A DNA stretch of 64,000 bases from Nipponacmea schrenckii (GCA_030562195.1 CM060200.1:27071023-27135022), one strand, 5' to 3'. Numbered from the stretch's first letter, positions 34,401 to 49,400 are shown. A program made the numbers and translations. The notes: generated from the letters alone by a model not told the origin.

Positions 34401-37400
34401 CCAGATTAACAAATCACATAGCATTTCAACATGGTGTCAACACAAATGTACACATGTGAATTGTGTTATGTGCTTTGTTCTTAAAGAAGTTAGTTATATC
34501 ATAATATTGCCTTTGTGTTTCTTGTTATATCTGCTCTCCGCATCTAAATGTTGTTCAAATCTTATCTTACAGATTTAATACACAGAGTTCATCTCCGTGG
34601 ATCCTTCATGGTTTCTAGAGCAGCTTGGCCTCACATGAAAAAACAAAAATATGGCAGGTAAGACATTGGTCTTTTCATTATGAAAGGTGCTACTTGATAG
34701 CGGATATTGAACTCTAATACTTGGGATTATTGTATTTAATTTGATATATTATTAAATGATAGTATAATATAGAATGTAGGGTATATATTCAAATAGGGCA
34801 TTACCTTCATACTTTGTAAGTAGCAAAGGTTATTTTTATATATATAGGGAGGTTTAAAGTGTAAACCAGGACATTTTACAATAATACAAGGTATAAGTGA
34901 TCATAGCTAACTGGTTTGTCCTATACTCTCCATTACCAATTATTCTACTTCAAAACATTACTGCTTTGTATTGCTCTTGGATGTTCAATATCTTTGTTAA
35001 ATATTACTTCCTAAACACTCACCCCTTCTTTTGTGAATTCAAGTTATCTACCTTTAACTGATTATATACCTCTTATCCCGTATTAATTCTGGTGTGTATG
35101 ATTTAGAATTATAATGACAGCTTCCGCAGCCGGTATCTATGGTAATTTTGGTCAAGCTAATTATAGTGCAGGTAATTTCATAACTTGTTTGGGTTTAAAA
35201 AATATTTTAGTGATTAAAATAATCGAAATTTTAAGGGTGATTCCAGCATTGGTTCAGGATATTTTTCCAGGTTTTGCTCCATTGTTTGTCCTTATCAATG
35301 AGTAAATCATGGTGACTCAGTGAGTTACTTGCTTGTTCGCTTACCTCAGAGTCCAGGGTCCAGAGATTAGTCACAGGTGATACAGGTTGGAGGAGCTGGC
35401 ATTGAAAAAGTCTTTCAGATGGGACAATATACTGAGTTGCCTCGACATTTGGAAATCGCAAATAGAATAGGCTCATGCCACTGTTCTTCTAAAATTTTTC
35501 TCATTGTTCTTTCTGTGGCCTTGCCTGTCTTCATAGCCATTCAGAAGAGTAAAACATAAACATTCATTCCATTACAATTACTACTCTTGATAAACTAAGA
35601 TGAGATAACTTTAGAATCAAATATTTCAGACAACATTTAATTCTTATTTTCAGCTAAATTAGGATTATTGGGATTGAGTAATACATTAAGTATAGAAGGC
35701 AAGAAGAGTAATATATACTGTAACACTATAGCTCCTATAGCTGGTTCTAGATTAACAGAAACTGTCATGCCACCAGGTAAATAAAGCATTATGATATGGC
35801 TCAGGCCTTTTATGATATTTTAAACCTGCATCCAAAGGAGTTTAATCTGATGTTCTATAGAATCTAAAACTGCTCTCTTTAACCTTATCCAGTGTAGCAT
35901 ATTTGAGTTTTAATATTTGTGTTTCTACCAACTAGTAAAACCAATATAACATTACATCAAAAATCTCTTTAATATTATGGTGTTATTGTAGAAATGGTAG
36001 CAGCTTTAAAGCCAGAGTATGTAGCCCCATTAGTTTTGTTTCTATGTAGTGAAGAAAGCAGTGAAAATGGAGCATTGTTTGAAGTTGGAGCTGGTTGGAT
36101 TGGCAAGTGTGAGTATTGTATCTTTAGAGATAGTGTTAAGTGTGAAGAAGTTCCTAGAGACTTCTGTGTAAAGCACTGGGCAAGGTCACAAATAAAGAGA
36201 TAAATGTTCGATACAAGATAAGGTGAAGTAAGCATAGTTAGTATTGAGTTAAAAAAACACCGACAAGTACAAAAAACAATAGTCCATAATATGAAATTTT
36301 TCTTGTTACCAGTCTAAAAGAAGAGAGTATGATTAGGTTCTGAAAAGATAAAACTCTATGTATAATGATTAGAATATGTTAAACTTAATGAGCTAGAAAA
36401 TAAAGAGAGGGGTCAAGTAATATTGTATTCAATGGGTTTGAGTCTACCACGGACCAGAAAATTACTTTGTTTGTTACGCTTATAGGCAAATACAAGTCGT
36501 TTGGTATAAACATTCGGAAATCTGTTCTGTAATACACTGTTATACTGTTTGACAGCTGTATGATTGAAGGTGGCAACAAATGGAATCATTTGGTTATCAT
36601 GCTGGATGTTAAGTCCATTTGGAGCCACTGTTTGGAGTTGGTCCATCCAGTAGCTTTCTCTCTGTAATCGTTTGGTTTTTGGTTTGATAAGATCAGAGTC
36701 AGGAATTGATTCAATAGGCAAGATAAGAAGGTCTTCAATGGAATGGTCAGGTAAATTAAAATGATGAATTATATCAAAGCGATGTCCGCTGAATAGAGTT
36801 CGTAACGCGTTCTAGGATTCGCTGATGTATTGTTTGTCACATTTTTTACACGAAATTAGGTAAATGATATTTTTATCCGTACACGTGAGACGTTCTTTAA
36901 TTTCAAATGTCTTTCCGTTTTTTTTATTTTGAAAATAATGAGACATATGAATATGTTCACAGGTGCGGCATCGAGAACTTTCACATGGTATTGCACCAAA
37001 GTTATGTATTAGAGGAGGGGGTTCATTAATTTTCAAAAGGTCCAAAACTGTATCATTTTTAATTTTGCGCAGGAATCGTTTGGAATAGCCCCTATCTCTT
37101 AATTTGCTGAAAACTAGTCTACACGCTGCATCAAAATCTACTTTTTGAGTACAAATTCTAAAAAAACGCAAAATGTGTGATTTGATTATTCCCGTAAAAG
37201 TATGTTTTGGGTGAAAAGAGTTTTTATATAAAAAATCCATACTTTGTTCAGAAATATTCGCAGTTAGTTTTACGGAAGGGTGGTGATTATTTAAAATTTC
37301 AAAGTACATGTATTGCCAAAAAATTTCTAAAGACTCGGTCCAAATAATAAAAACGTCGTCAAGAAACCTTCCATAGAAGAAAGGTTTAAAAGGGGAAATG

Positions 37401-40400
37401 GAAGGAATTTCCAGTTCCCACTCGGCCATAAAGATATTTGCATAACTTGGCGCAAATCTTTTGCCCATCGCGGTGCCTGAAGTCTGGAGACAAATTTTAT
37501 CATTAAAAACAAAGTCATTTCGCGTTAGACATAATTCCAAAAGTTCTAATATTTCTTTATCGGAACTATCTACGCAGGGATTTCGAAGAAAGGCTTTTTG
37601 GACAGCGTCTAAACCGGTTTTATTATCAATATTTGTATACATACTCGTAACATCTAATGAGATAAATCTAGCATTTGGAGGAACATTTAATTTTTTCAAC
37701 AAAATCGGTGGTATCCTTGAGATATGACGGATGCTTACACGCTAACGGAAGTAAAAAATGGCCAATGTATTCTGAAACTCGGTATGATTCGCTCGAGCAA
37801 TCTGAGATAATAGGTCTGCCTTTAGGAATCCTATTGGCTATAGACCATTCAGTTTCCGGGTTTTTGTGAATCTTCGGTAAAGTATAAATGTGACGTTGGC
37901 AGACTTCGGATTTCGCTGAAAGATAATCATATTGGGACTCAGAAATAAATTGTTTGTTTACTAAAATTTTTAAAATAGTATTTATCTTTTGCGCAGTTTC
38001 CATGAAAATAGGTTGATCAAGTACACGGTAATGATTAACATTGCTCAATTGTTTCTCTAATTCAAAAATATAGTCTTCGCGATTCTGAATGACACAGCAA
38101 CTGCCTTTGTTACTCTTTCGTATGATAATGTCCTGATCGTTTGGTGAGGTTGTGTTTATCATTTACCAAATGTAAATGAGATATTTCATCATGTAATTTA
38201 TCGCAAGTAGCCAAAATATCTGGGTCAATCGCGCTGTCTGGTGGAGTCCAACCAGACTTTTCAATGATAGGTATTCGCTTGCCTCTGCCGAGTCTATTCC
38301 GAAAAAAAGAAATTTAACTTAAGAGTCCTATTGACTTGCTCAACCGACGATAAAATTGGTTCATGGAAAAGAGGTTTAGATGTTGGAATAAATGTTAGAC
38401 CTCTATCTAAAACTCTTTTTTCAAGGGGAGAAAGTTTTCGCGAACTGAGATTAACTACAGTTTCTCCTAATTTTAGAGCATTTCCCCCCGCGTTCAGTTT
38501 AAATGGGAGACCCATGAAAAATAAATATCTTTTGCAGTGGGGGACATCCAGTGGATGTTATCCGATATGACACTGACCACTCCATTGAAGCGAGGAATAG
38601 TATGAGCATTGGTAGACGGTTTATGATATAGGAGACTGTTGAACTTCTGAAGGTTATTGACTAAATGAGGTTCAGCTAATTGTAGCTCCCTTGAGTAAGG
38701 AAACTGTGAGGCGTAGTGGGTAGCAGACGGAAATTTTGATTTGGCAAGTTTGAGGAGTTCCAGCATTCTTCTGTGAATGGATTCTCCTGCTTCCTGTCTA
38801 TTATTTAGGCCAACATGAAATAACAAATTTTTCGGAATGGTTGTTGGAGAGATCTTGGAGAGTAGGGTATTGATATGCTGAATTCGGGCACCAGGGTAAG
38901 ATTCGGCTTGGGTATCTGGATGTAGGAACAGGATGTTGCTGACGTTGGAGGATCCAGTGATAACTGTTGGTTTGGTGAGTTGGGGAATGGACCTTTTCGA
39001 TTTATCTTTTCATTATTTTGACGGCGTGGCTTACAGACTTAAGCGGCGGCGGGTATTGGTACGTTGAGGTTTCGGTGTACCAGGGTTTGATCTTGGCGTC
39101 GTCATTGGTGTGGATGGAGTAGCAGTAAAAGTTGGTAATGGTATAGAAGGTATATCGGTATGAGGTTTCTTTCTTATGGATATTGGTTTTTGCGAGGTAC
39201 TAAGGACAGAAGGTGATGGAGTTCTTTTGCGTTTCGGCGTAGGTCTTAAATCTGCAATAAATGGTAACCAGTGTCTGTTTGGTGTAGAAACTGGTTGCGA
39301 TTCAGCTTCCATGTCTTCCACCATACCTACGTCTTTAAAAGAGTCTATTATTTTATCAAATTTATCAAGGGTATCTTTTTGGAGTCGGCGATATGACTTC
39401 TTAGCCCAATGTATTGCTTCAAAAGTAAACTGTTTTAAGTTTGATTCCGAAATATTACATGCTTTGATCAAGGAAATTTTTTCGGCCAGCTGTGAATCAT
39501 AATGATTCTTAAGCGCTATCGCCACGTTTTTAGCCCAAACATTATTTACTGCCTCGATAGCTGAGGAAATAGCAGAATTTTTTAAAGCTGGTTTAACAAA
39601 CCGATTGAGATCCGTAATTTTAGAGATAAAACCACGTGTGGGAGAACCACTGACTTGCTTTGAAATGAGGGAAGCATGGTGAAGACATTGTATATTCTGG
39701 AATAATATCTTGACTGCTGGATTGGTCTTTGCTGGTTATCATGGTTATATGGGCGACGGTCCTCCAATTGTACTGGCGGTTGGGATTAGTGTCTCTTCTC
39801 TGATGTTGGTTTTGTCGATAGTTGGGTGGATTATGTCGATAATTTGGTTGATAATGCCGATAGTCAGGTTGATTAGGACAAAAGTTGGGTTGGTTAGGAC
39901 GAAAGTTGGGTTGGTTATAACGATATGATTGTTGGGGAAAGTTATTTTGCCAATGCGATCTAAAACGATGGTCCATGGTAGCTCAACAAATTAATAAATA
40001 TGATGAAAGTACTTGCAAAGCAAAAATAAAAGTACTTAAAAAAGCACCAAAAAAACCTTAAAGGGTAACAAGTACTTCAAACTGTAAATTTTTATTTGAG
40101 TAAGACAAAAAAATGGAAAATAACTTACAACAAATAACTTACAAAAATTAACAAAAGATGGGGGGCTCCTCGAAATATACGATCCGGATTTCGCTATATT
40201 AGCTTCTTCAGGTATAATGTGATAGTATTAGTCTTTAGAGATAATTTAGCATTGTTTTGATAGCTGAACAACTTCTATTGTAAGAATCCTTGCTCTTGGC
40301 ATAATATTAAAGTTTCAGCATAATCCTCATCAGTAATATTGATTAACTGCTGTAATATCACCATCATGACGTCTTTAATGCCTCCTTTTCCAATCTCATT

Positions 40401-43400
40401 AGCTCAAAACTAATCATATTTTACATCATTAAAATTAGAATTGATTAAACTATTTCAAGATACTTTCATGTGAAGTACATGTAGACCCTCACACATTTTA
40501 TGAGAAAGGACAAGTTTTAAGTTAATTATTCTCTTTGTTGATGGCATGTCTTATAGACTTTCCCTTCAAATGTCATTGCCGTGTTTTGTACCATGCTTTC
40601 AGTGTTCTGGAAGATCTTTGGCACTTGATATAGTGGTTGTAATATGTATTGTTTGTGTATTGTCCTGTATTTTGATATTTACATAAATGAATAATCATCA
40701 TTGTCTTCATGATCAATTAATGTTTTTATTATTGTGAGATTTAAATGAATTAAAAATGTAAATCAATATAATACTGAATAAGAATTTGATCACATGACAC
40801 TATGGTATAGAATAACAATAAGGGAATGAGTTAGAGAAAATCCATGAATAAATGAGTTTAAAAAGCTGTATATAAATCAAGTTTTAAAATTTGTTAATTA
40901 TGAAAGACTCTCACTCCTCTGCCAGGGAATCTGATACTCTTACTTTAATATGTCATTCTAATAACTCATTGAAGTATTTAATAACTGCACTCATAAATCT
41001 TGTCAATATGAATGAGATATTGATTCCATACATCGATCATTGTGTCATAAGATAAATAATCAGACATATAAACAGATAGATACCAATCTCTCTTCTATTT
41101 TTAATACCTCCATTATTACATGTGGGTTGTTTAAACATTGTAATAAATAACCTCTTAAAGCTACTATACCATAGATTTGTAAGTCTTGAAATTTTCCTTA
41201 TTTCTGAGCAAGTGTTATTGGCCTCATTCAGGCTTGATCCAATACATGAACACATCCAAGCCATGTATTCTTAAAATGATCTTAGCGCCAGGACTAGGAT
41301 ATCCTAGAAACATTGTTAGAAGTTAAAACCCTAGGATATCCTAGAAACAGTGTTAGAAGTTAAAACCCTAGGATATCCTAGAAACATTGTTAGAAGTTAA
41401 AACCCTAGGGTATCCTAGAAACAGTGTTAGAAGTTAAAACCCTAGGGTATCCTAGAAACAGTGTTAGAAGTTAAAACCCTAGGGTATCCAAGACACAGTG
41501 TTAGAAGCTAAAACCCTAGGATATCCTAGAAACAGTGTTAGAAGTTAAAACCCTAGGATATCCTAGAAACATTGTTAGAAGTTAAAACCCTAGGGTATCC
41601 TAGAAACAGTGTTAGAAGTTAAAACCCTAGGATATCCTAGAAACATTGTTAGAAGTTAAAACCCTAGGATATCCTAGAAACAATTGTTAGAAGTTAAAAC
41701 CCTAGGGTATCATAGAAACAGTGTTACAAGTTAAAACCCTAGGGTATCCTATAAACAGTGTTACAAGTTAAAACCCTAGGATATTCTAGAAACAGTGTTA
41801 TTACTTAAAACCCATGGATATCCTAGAAATAGTGTTAGGAATTACAACCCTATGACATCCCAGAAACAGTGTTAGGAATTAAAACCCTAGGACATCCCAG
41901 AAACAGTGTAAGAAGTTAAAACCCTAGGATATCCTAGAAACATTGTTAGAAATTAAGACCCTAGTATATCCCAGAAACAGTGTTAGAAGTTTACCCTTGG
42001 ACACCCTAGAAACAGTGTTAGGAATTAAAACCCTAGGACATCCCAGAAACAGTGTTAGAAGTTAAAACCCTAGGATAGTTAAAACCTAGGATATTCTAGG
42101 ACATACTAGAAACATTGTTAAAAGTTAAAAACCTAGGGTATCCTAGAAACAGTGTTAGAAATCAAAACCCTAGGATTCCTAGGAACATTGTTCAAAGTAA
42201 AGACCCTTATGCTATTCATATTTGATAGAAGCTAATAAACATTTAAATATTCAACAGTACGATGGCAGAGAACAGATGGTGCAATAGTCAGAAAGAAAAA
42301 TACAGCCATGACACCTGAACAAGGTAAGATAATGTTTTCAGAGTTGAAGAGCTCACAAGGTCATTAGCTATCAATAACTAGCCTACATCAAACTATATAA
42401 AAAAGGAAATCATATTAGGCCTATTGCTCTCTGGTTATTTAACAAATAGTTACAGATGAAATGTGGAAGATTTTTCACATATTATCCTTCCTTTTATCCA
42501 CAATGTACTGTCAATAATTGAGAAATGTGCCTTGAAAAATATCTAAATGGAGTTATTTCCCTTGAAGTGAGTTATTGCCCTTGATATGGATTTTTTGCCT
42601 TGACTTTTTTATAGTGAGAGAAAATTGGGAGAAAATCACAGATTTTAATCATCACCATTATCCGACTTCAATCCAAGGTGAATTATTTATCTATTTGGTA
42701 TTTTATAGCTGCATGGATTGGGAGTTGTTACTATTCACCATGATACTAATTGTTTTGTCCAGTCATTGATTTAGGTCCAGACAAACACTTTTTATTAGAC
42801 TTACATGCTGTGTGTTGTTTAAGGTATTCCCCTACTGTATAATACCTTTTGGTTGATATTAAACCAATTCTTGTGGTATAGGGCTGCAGATGTTTTTGTG
42901 AATGATGTATTGAATGGATGGATAGAATTTATGTCTGACTCTTCTGCACCTTATGGGCTAATGAAGACAGGAATGATGTATTAGAGAGGTAGCAATATAA
43001 AATATTGCATGACAATATATACATGGCATAGTCTATTATAATACTATAGTTTGTAGGTTGCGTTAGTTTATAGGTATTACCATGACAACTGTAGTACAAT
43101 TCATTTCCTGCTGAGTAGATCTGGTATAAATCAAAGGAGTTCTTCTAGCTGTGTATGCAAACAATTTAAATATATTTATCTTTAATTTAAAATCATATTT
43201 TATACCAGATTGTAATCTACTGATCCTAAAAAACAGCAAAAATTACGTTCTTTTTGTTTATCTTGTATATTTCCAGATTCCACCTCATTTTCTCTGAATA
43301 TAATTGACCAAATAGAAGCAGGTTCACAGGAGAGTACATCAGGATCTAGTACAGTGTCTTACTCTGGTGGTATGAATGCACAGTTGGCTAAATCACATAA

Positions 43401-46400
43401 AACCAAACCAGTAGAGTTCACCTATACACCTAAAGATGCTATTCTATATGCTTTAGGAGGTCTGTAGTACTACTGTATTTTACTACATGAGTACTGGATT
43501 CTTGAGGTCAAGTTTGACTTCTATTGTATCATTGAAATTTTCCACAAGATGTCCTTCGTTCCTGAAATAAGAGAATTGCTTAAAGTTATTACTGAAGCTC
43601 TCATAAGGACCTTTGCAAAACGCTTAGTTTTTGCTGAATTGCAAGACCCACAGATGTCTTATATTTATGATATTATAATTGCTGCGTGATTGGCAGGTGG
43701 CACTTTAATGATGGCTTGCAGCTAACTAATATTTCCAGCTTTCCTTTTTATTTGTAGTTGGAATGTCAACAAAAGAAAAGGGCTATTTAAAGTTCTTATA
43801 TGAAGGTGCTGATGATTTCAGTGTTCTACCGACCTATATAGTTATTCCCACTTTTGCCTGTTTAACTGAGAGTTTAGTGGCAGGAGCCCCTGGTGTTGAT
43901 GCTCCTTTAGTAAATGTAAGTTTTGTTGTTATACTAAAGGCTTGATTTGGTTATTTTTTATTAAAATATTGACCTAAATTGTTGTTGGCTGAGTCACTTG
44001 TAAGCATTTTAAATAGTCTGATTTTGATATGATATTGATGATATTCTTTACTTCTGATTTAATCCTATATCACATTCCCAAGCCTTCTAAACATGTAGTA
44101 GGCTTAGTTTAATACAGGTTAATAAGACCATGTTAAAACAAAGTGTAGTAGGCCTAGTTTAATACAGGTTAATAAGACCATGTTAAAACAAAGTGTAGTA
44201 GGCCTAGTTTAATACAGGTTAATAAGACCATGTTAAAACCAAGTGTAGTAGGCCTAGATTAATACAGGCTAGTAAGACCGTGTTAAAACAAAGTGTAGTA
44301 GGCCTAGTTTAATACAGGTTAATAAGACTATGTTAAAACAAAGTGTAGTAGGCCTAGTTTAATACAGGTTATTAAGACCATTTTAAAACAAAGTGTAGTA
44401 GGCCTAGTTTAATACAGGTTAATAAGACCTTGTTAAAACAAAGTGTAGTAGGCATAGTTTAATACAGGTTATTAAGACCATGTTAAAACAAAGTGTAGTA
44501 GGCCTAGTTTAATACAGGTTATTAAGACCTTGTTAAAACAAAGTGTAGTAGGCCTAGTTTAATACAGGTTAATAAGACCATGTTAAAACAAAGTGTAGTA
44601 GGCCTAGTTTAATACAGGTTAATAAGACCTTGTTAAAACAAAGTGTAGTAGGCATAGTTTAATACAGGTTATTAAGACCATGTTAAAACAAAGTGTAGTA
44701 GGCCTAGTTTAATACAGGTTATTAAGACCTTGTTAAAACAAAGTGTAGTAGGCCTAGTTTAATACAGGTTATTAAGACCTTGTTAAAACAAAGTGTAGGA
44801 GGCCTAGTTTAATACAGGCTAGTAAGACCATGTTAAAACAAAGTGTAGGAGGCCTAGTTTAATACAGGCTAGTAAAACAGTGTTAAAACAAAGTGTAGTA
44901 GGCCTAGTTTAATACAGGTTATTAAGACCTTGTTAAAACAAAGTGTAGGAGGCCTAGTTTAATACAGGCTAGTAAGACCATGTTAAAACAAAGTGTAGGA
45001 GGCCTAGTTTAATACAGGCTAGTAAAACAGTGTTAAAACAAAGTGTAGTAGGTTTAATACAGGTTAATAAGAACATGTTCAAACCTGTATTTGAGATACA
45101 ATAGTTGTACCATAACTACAATCAATTTACAGGTATTACATGGTGAACAATATTGTGAGGTGTATCAACCATTCCAACCATCAGCAACTTTAACCTCACA
45201 ATGCCGTGTTTTAGATATATTAGACAAGGGTTCTAATGCTGTAGTTCTATATGATGGTATGTATTTGTAAATGATTGTATTGAAGTTTTCTAACAGGGCT
45301 GTTGTTTTTTTTTTTCCCAACCGGACATTTTTAGGCTATGATTTGTTGATGTCAACACTATGCTACACTAAGTACTATTCAACTAGTATCCAACTGTAAA
45401 ATGTATAAATGCTATGAATGTTTGGTAATATTCATAATAATTTGAAATTCAAAATTTCTTATCTATTCGTGTGTATCATGGAAGCTGATAGCATTGTTTA
45501 TACACAATTTTCAAATTGCATAGGAAGACCCACAGACATCTTTTAGTTCAAATTGATTCTATAGGTGTCTCCAATCCATGTGACATCAGTTTAGGAACTG
45601 TTTAAAATCTGTTTAAGTTTTAAAAAGAAAAGCAATTTTGTTAACATGTTACCAATTAAATACCCTGATTAAATAACTGCTTGGTGGTTAAACATATTCA
45701 TATTAAAGCGTGTTAATGTTTTGTTTGTTTGCTTTGGTAGTGTTTTAAAAAAAATATTCAACATTATTTGATTGCTTTCAAATCTTGGAAAAATCTGAAT
45801 TTTACTGAAATTGAATCTACATGACAGTTTCAAACAACATGCTTCAAGGCAATACATGAGACAAGTTTTTGATTCTGTAGGAGATATCCTGAGCAAGAAA
45901 CTTTTTTTATATTAAACCAATTATTTTATATTTTTTAATTATTAAATTTCAGTGGATACCTTTAATGAAAAACAAGAGAAAGTGGCCTATTGTCAGTTTG
46001 CTATATTTGTAGTAGGGAAGGGTAATTTTGGAGGTGTAAGAACTTGTGAAGGTATTAAGAAACCAGTTGATACACCTAACCACACCCCTGATTCTTCCAT
46101 TAGAGAGAAAACATCTATTGATCAGGTACCAGTATAAGATTTAGATGACAATGTTGAAATAATGATATAAAAATGTAATGCAAATGTTTGGGTAAAATTC
46201 AAAATTGAACACTGCACCATGCTTCTTTACGTATTAGGCAAAGAAGAGAATTGGAATAGCAGTCTCAAAATACTACTTTAAGTCTTAGAATTAGTTTATT
46301 GTTTATCAATACATTGACATTCTTAGAACAAGTACTATTTTGAGGCTGATATCACAATAGTCTTAAAAACTGTAGAAAATAGATTATTATCATAGATATA

Positions 46401-49400
46401 GCACATCACATGGTCACAAATATCAGTTACTTCTGTCTAGGGGTCTAGTAGCCTGGGACAGTTATTCAATTGAGTATTAAACTAAAACAGAATATTTACG
46501 TATTTCGAGTTTGGTCAAATAGTATTGTAATCGTTCGGATTATTATATTTTTTTTTATTTTGCGATTCTTGGATGAGTTTACAGACAAACTGGTAAAAGA
46601 AATTCAAAATCTACAGTTGATCTTAGAATGATTTCTATTAACAAATAAATTAAAACCGGAAGTTCTATCTCTGACCGGAAGTGAGAACCGGAAGTTGAGG
46701 TTTTTTTTGCTTTAGCAAGTTTATTTTCAGTTCGATTTCGACCAGATTTTCAGATTTGAAAACTTCAATGTATTTGTCAACTAACAACTACAGGTTATAT
46801 GCAATTCGGTTAAATCTTTTACCCACGATTTGCAATTCAATAATCAAGGGTCATCGCCAAAAATTTCACACCGTGATTTCTCGTTTAATATAAATGGTAA
46901 AATTTTGAAACTTTATCAGTTGATAGGCGATATGATTATAATTTTTGAAAAATTTTGAAAAAAAAAATTCGACTTCCGGTTTAGCCTTAAATGACGTAAT
47001 TACGTAACTTCCGGTCTATAACAGCTAGGTGAAGAATGAAAACTGTTTTATAAATAACTTGTCAATAGTAATCAATTTGACCTAAATAATTAGGTCAAGC
47101 TGCCATATCGGCCGCCATTTTGAGTTTTCGTTGCAATACTTAAATCCGAAATTCAGACACTATTGATTTCGATGAAATTTAGCACATAGATACAATGGAT
47201 CATTATCTACCTTTTCTACCGATTTTTAAATTTCGTATTTTCTTTCGATTTTTTCAAAATTAGGTCACTCGAACGGCTATGGAAAGTGTGACCCACTTAA
47301 TCTATGACCTTGATAATTAGGTCAAATAATATTCAATATGTTGTCTACGAATAGATATTTTTTTAATTTGGCTTACTTAAAAAATTCATAGAGATAAGTG
47401 TACTTAAATACAGCAAAAATTGATAATTGTCATATTTTCGCCATCTTTAACCGTTACGGAAGGTGTGACCTAATTATTTCATGACTTTGAAAACTAGGTC
47501 AAATATATTGTCTAGATGTAGGTCATTGCAAATTTAGCCTACAAAATATTTTAAGGCTGTCGAAATACGTTCATAATTGTAAGCAATTCTAGTTGTTATT
47601 ATAATTGTTCTATAATAATTGAACCCTATATTTTCAGATTATTGGTTATTATAATTGTTCTATAATAATTGAACCCTATATTTTCAGATTATTGGTTATT
47701 ATAATTGTTATATAACAATTGAACCCTATATTTTCAGATTATTGGTTATTATAATTGTTATATAACAATTGAACCCTATATTTTTAGATTATTGGTTATT
47801 ATAATTGTTATATAACAATTGGACCCTATATTTTCAGATTATTGGTTATTATAATTGTTATATAACAATCGAACACTATATTTTTAGATTATTGGTTATT
47901 ATAATTGTTCTATAATAATTGATCCCTATATTTTCAGATTATTGGTTATTATAATTGTTCTATAATAATTGAACCCTATATTTTCAGATTATTGGTTATT
48001 ATAATTGTTATATAACAATTGAACCCTATATTTTCAGATTATTGGTTATTATAATTGTTATATAACAATTGAACCCTATATTTTCAGATTATTGGTTATT
48101 ATAATTGTTATATAATAATTGAACCCTATATTTTTAGATTATTGGTTATTGTAATTGTTATATAATAATGAACCCTATATTTTTAGATTATTGGTTATTA
48201 TAACTGTTATGTAATAATTGAACCCTATATATTCAGATTATTGGTTATTATAATTGTTATATAACAATTGAACCCTATAATTTCAGATTATTGGCTATTA
48301 TAATTGTTATATAATAATTGAACCCTATATTTTTAGATTATTGGTTATTGTAATTGTTATATAATAATTGAACCCTATATTTTCAAATTATTTGTTTTCG
48401 AAATGTCTCTTTTTTTTTTTTTTTTTTTTTTTTTTTCGAAATTTACACACCTCGCTGTGCCTAGGCTGCAATAGTTGCAAATTTGTCTCAACTTCTCCAG
48501 ACCTTCTGTAGTGGCGACGTTTCTAATGAATATAAATTGGAACATTTTTGCACAACCGGAAGTGCTGCGTTGCAACTTGTTTAAAAAGTAGCAAATTGGC
48601 TCTAGCTGGCGCAATTTTTGATAAATTTTCTTCGGGTTTTCATTTTTGGAATCTGCAAGTAACTTCTGATCAGATAGCAGTTCAAAAAGCTCAATTTTCA
48701 AAAATTCGTTGCACACATTTTTTTGCCGTATTTTGCAATTTTTTGCAATTTTGTTGTTTTTAGTATGATTCGACTAAAAAAAATTGAGCATTAGAAGCCC
48801 ACGAAATGATTTTCAAAAAGTAGGTCAAAATTTTTGCGTCACTTCCGGTTTTTGCGAAAAATGGAGTTTTACGTCCGGTTGAATAACTTCCGGGTTTATT
48901 AATGTATGAGATTCAAACTTGTTTCATTCGGTAGCCATTAGCCATACAAAAAAACGAAGAAAATAAAATCAAGGCCGCATGCGCAACTTTCGCCGCCATT
49001 TTGATTTTTCTGAAATTGGGCGAATTTAATTCAGACATTATGGCTTATCCGATTGAGATGATTTTGGTGTCAAATGAAAGAACATAAAAATTGCAAAAAA
49101 ACATTGGAAGTCGATTTTTGAATTTCTCTTTTGCATTTTTGCAACATCCGGTTGAATTTTTTCAAAGTTTGGGGGCTTATTTCTCGTGACCTTGACCTTT
49201 GGTGTCCATTCTCTTTAGTAGGTCAAAGGTCATTGACCTTGGCTATCAGTTGATATTTTGACCTTTGACCTCCGACGTCTACTTCCGGTTTTATAGCTGC
49301 CCAAAAACAGCGAAATTCGCAACTTTGGACTGCTCTAGAGCGTGACCTAATTAATTTAGAGTGTTATTGTTTTCAGATTCTTAAAGTGCTTTTTGTCCTC

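Larger units (their letters stand above)
36410..40220 (-). mobile_element. Penelope-like retroelement (decayed) in HSD17B4 intron 9
   Basis: About 3.8 kb on the minus strand, read from 40220 downward: a hammerhead-like motif, a low-complexity N/P/Y-rich frame, a basic Pro/Thr-rich tail, an SGNH-hydrolase-like frame, then the reverse transcriptase joined to a GIY-YIG-type end. The strand is opposite to the host gene. At least three frameshifts and one stop break the RT frame, so it is not autonomous. Exact ends and target duplications were not resolved. Confidence 0.85.

Noticed and set aside
36108..36202. Read-through end of HSD17B4 exon 9 as a short dehydrogenase-only isoform
   Set aside because: Donor GTGAGT at 36109 and phase-matched exon 10 (42258) restore the conserved [15 protein letters not shown]; the intron frame has no homology. 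An alternative isoform cannot be excluded but has no support here.
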